A stretch of 64,000 nucleotides of DNA, taken from positions 1 through 64,000 of the forward strand of contig NZ_SMZO01000008.1 of assembly GCF_004358675.1 (NCBI RefSeq). Direction: 5' to 3'. The notes below the pieces were generated by a model. That model had not been told where the DNA came from, made no database searches, and saw nothing but the letters and a program-made list of their open reading frames with translations. The DNA comes from Meridianimarinicoccus aquatilis. GTDB lineage: Bacteria > Pseudomonadota > Alphaproteobacteria > Rhodobacterales > Rhodobacteraceae. Position 1 is the stretch's first letter; every line of letters begins with the position of its first letter. Below, piece after piece: positions 62,108 through 64,000 of the stretch. Both the position numbers and the translations under genes were made by a program.

Positions 62108-62191
62108 CCGCCCCGCCTGTCACGGACGGGGGATCGCCGAGCAGGCCGGGCTTGCGAGGGATCGCTGGGCCTTTACCCGCGCCCCATAGGG

Positions 62192-62701
62192 CTATCCTTT
62201 GAACGGCTCCACCGTGTCGGCTGACAAAGCGTATCCAATATCGGCAAGTTGGGTTGAGGTAGACGCGGCACCAAAAACGCCGGTGACCTGCACTGCTTCG
62301 AAAAGACCGACGCTTTCATAAGGTTTATCGGTCGTCACCAGAACCAACTGGTTGGCGGGCGGCGGCGGAACATGCACACATGCCCCGACATAGGGCACAA
62401 GAATGAATGCAACGACCCCGGTACCGCGATAGTCAATCGGCACAATATAACCGGGAATGCGCACGACCTTTCCGTTCCAATCTGTCCGAACCTGCGCAGA
62501 TGTCGGCTGCTGGCTGGACAAAGGCGCGTTGTCATGCTGCACGATCCCGCGCAAAATTTCGGGAACGGAGCTGTTGTCTTGAGGAAGAAGATCTTCCCAA
62601 TCCAGATCAATGACCTCCTCAGCGAACCCAAGTGTGGGCACCAGAGTGGATGTGACAAGGCCGCCCAAGACGGACCTCCGATGCAGTTTCACAGCTACCA
62701 T
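62192..62701 (-). CDS. DUF3299 protein, copy 2 (twin-arginine-type signal)
   Basis: 169 residues from ATG 62701, overlapping the upstream copy by 7 bases. N-terminus HRRSVLGGLVTSTLVPTLGFA looks like a Tat-type signal. The DUF3299 core GYIVPIDY and VPYVGACVHVPPPPANQ has a conserved Cys and His that could bind a metal. Function of the family is not established. It shares about half of its motif positions with copy 1. Confidence 0.82.
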   Translation of the reverse strand: MVAVKLHRRSVLGGLVTSTLVPTLGFAEEVIDLDWEDLLPQDNSSVPEILRGIVQHDNAPLSSQQPTSAQVRTDWNGKVVRIPGYIVPIDYRGTGVVAFILVPYVGACVHVPPPPANQLVLVTTDKPYESVGLFEAVQVTGVFGAASTSTQLADIGYALSADTVEPFKG

Positions 62702-63195
62702 ACGTAGACTTCCATTTCGTCTGCAGTGAGGGAGTAGCCCGTCTGGCCCAGTTCGGTGGATTGCAGTTGCGTGCGCAGCGTTCCTGTGACCCAAACCGGG
62801 TCCCAAAGCTCGTCACCTGGCCACGGCGTGCGCGCTTTGACCATAACCAGTTGATTGGCCGGCGGCGGCGGCGTGTGAATACAGGCCCCAACATAGGGCA
62901 CGAGCATAAAGTCCGTGACGCCCTTTGCTGAAATATCGAACGGGATGATGAAGCCCGGCATCCTGATATAGGCGCCGTCCAAAGAGTCATTCAGCTTGGT
63001 TGCGTTGGCGTCATAGATCGGGTTCCAGGTATCGTTGATTTCATCCAACTCGCCTTCGCCGATGATCTCGGAATACGCAACGCCTTGCGGAATAAGATCG
63101 TCCCACGTGATTTCCGTTGCCGGTTGCGCCAACACCACCTTGGGCGTGGCGGCGGCAGCCGACAAAAGCATCAACGCGGATCTACGGTTAAGCAT
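62695..63195 (-). CDS. DUF3299 protein, copy 1
   Basis: 166 residues from ATG 63195. MLNRRSALMLLSAAAATPK is a Tat-like signal. The core is GFIIPFDI and VPYVGACIHTPPPPANQ, with the same Cys and His as copy 2. It is 33 bases downstream of an ABC permease gene, suggesting all three genes form one export or envelope unit. Comparable DUF3299-plus-ABC sets have been linked to zinc uptake in Vibrio, which I recall only in outline. Confidence 0.82.
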   Translation of the reverse strand: MLNRRSALMLLSAAAATPKVVLAQPATEITWDDLIPQGVAYSEIIGEGELDEINDTWNPIYDANATKLNDSLDGAYIRMPGFIIPFDISAKGVTDFMLVPYVGACIHTPPPPANQLVMVKARTPWPGDELWDPVWVTGTLRTQLQSTELGQTGYSLTADEMEVYVW

Positions 63196-63228
63196 CACAA
63201 TCCCTATCTTGGGCCCCAAACTTGGGCA

Positions 63229-64000
63229 CTACGTTCGGACCATCATACCATCAGCGAGCGACATTCTATAGGCCCGCACAGCCGGGACAATGCTCACAAT
63301 TGCGCCAGCGGCCACAACGGCAAGTACAACCCAGACTTCGCGCAGCGTCGGCGCGTCGATTGGCAGCCACAATCCAAATGCTGCGTCAATCACAGGTTGC
63401 GCAACCAAAAGCCCGACATAGAGCATCGCCATTCCCAATACCGCACCAACGGCGGCCATCAGCATCGCCTCCAGCACCAACATACTGAAAATCAACGTCG
63501 GCCGCGCCCCCATGGCCCGAAAAATTGCCATCTCACGGCGACGCTCGTTCAGACTGGAGAAAACCGTTGCCATCATCCCGATCAGCGCCGTTACAACGAC
63601 CATCGCGGACACGGCAAAAAGCGCTGTTTCAGCGATGCCTACAATGGCCCACAACTCTTGCAAAGCAACGCCGGGCAAAACAGCAAGCAATGGTTCCTGA
63701 GGATATTCATTGATGGCGCGTTGCAGCGCAAATGTCTGCAGCGGGCTTTTCACGCCAACAAGGGCCGCCGTAATTGACTTTGGCGTTAGATCCATCGCCC
63801 GAATGACATCAACCGGCGTCGACTGCCCCGGAGCCCGCGCGCCGCTTTGCCAATCGACATGGATAGCTTCGATCGCTTCCATACTGACAATGACAGTCCG
63901 ATCCACCGGCGTGCCTGTCTTTTCCAGAATACCGGAAATGCGAAAGGGCTGGTCCTTGTGCTCGGTGAAAGATGCAAGACCATGGGCAACGATAATTGGA
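63229..64000 (-). CDS. ABC transporter permease of the MacB/FtsX type (5' end beyond window)
   Basis: The frame is open to the right edge, about 256 codons of the C-terminal half. The extracytoplasmic part shows HKDQPFRISGILEKTGTPVDR, a hallmark of FtsX/MacB-type permeases. Three membrane helices follow (LFAVSAMVVVTALIGMMATVF, LVLEAMLMAAVGAVLGMAM and VLAVVAAGAIVSIVPAV). The segment RRREMAIFRAMGARP sits between the first two. It probably works with an ATPase gene to the right. Its operon partners here are the two DUF3299 genes. Confidence 0.9.
   Translation of the reverse strand, partial: PIIVAHGLASFTEHKDQPFRISGILEKTGTPVDRTVIVSMEAIEAIHVDWQSGARAPGQSTPVDVIRAMDLTPKSITAALVGVKSPLQTFALQRAINEYPQEPLLAVLPGVALQELWAIVGIAETALFAVSAMVVVTALIGMMATVFSSLNERRREMAIFRAMGARPTLIFSMLVLEAMLMAAVGAVLGMAMLYVGLLVAQPVIDAAFGLWLPIDAPTLREVWVVLAVVAAGAIVSIVPAVRAYRMSLADGMMVRT

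Overview
The window comes from an alphaproteobacterium, most likely of the Rhodobacterales (Roseobacter group). The basis is gene content, not a database search: a PutA without an N-terminal DNA-binding domain beside a divergent Lrp-type regulator, TRAP transporters, tandem FAD/GcvT-type demethylating dehydrogenases, malate synthase G, a lone type II lumazine synthase under an FMN riboswitch, and RTX proteins. I see no rRNA, tRNA, CRISPR array, insertion sequence or phage gene. Most genes lie in tight operons with stop/start overlaps.

Layout. 1-6.7 kb: putA (cut by the left edge), its regulator, a secreted FG-GAP/ASPIC protein and a di-haem peroxidase. 6.8-15.5 kb: a catabolic operon (N-formylglutamate amidohydrolase-like enzyme, TRAP transporter, glutamine-synthetase-like ligase, aldehyde and iron alcohol dehydrogenases) with a divergent RpiR regulator; the gene set suits a gamma-glutamylated amine or amino-alcohol pathway. 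15.6-19 kb: malate synthase G, a GlcG-like protein, and an FMN riboswitch driving ribH. 19-27.7 kb: a phospholipid-phosphate scavenging region with ugpBAEC-ugpQ behind a Pho box, a divergent LysR regulator, a membrane-anchored glycerophosphodiesterase and a secreted phospholipase A2-like protein. 27.7-33.3 kb: a vanadium haloperoxidase with calcium-binding-type repeats and a large RTX protein.

33.4-47.9 kb is the most unusual part. One apparent 11-gene operon joins a complete partner-switching set (RsbU-like phosphatase with receiver domain, STAS protein, RsbW-like kinase) and a hybrid histidine kinase to an envelope polysaccharide machine: GT2 synthase without PilZ domain, two DUF3131 proteins, membrane acyltransferase, peptidoglycan-binding protein, outer-membrane barrel and secreted esterase. 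Nearly every junction is an overlapping stop/start, so regulation and synthesis look translationally linked.

48.6-64 kb: an orphan membrane protein; a regulator plus two FAD/GcvT dehydrogenases, probably for methylated glycines; a MYG1-type protein; an amidohydrolase and a gamma-glutamyltransferase-like protein; an L-idonate dehydrogenase-like enzyme; an acyl-CoA thioesterase; and two DUF3299 proteins beside an ABC permease cut by the right edge.
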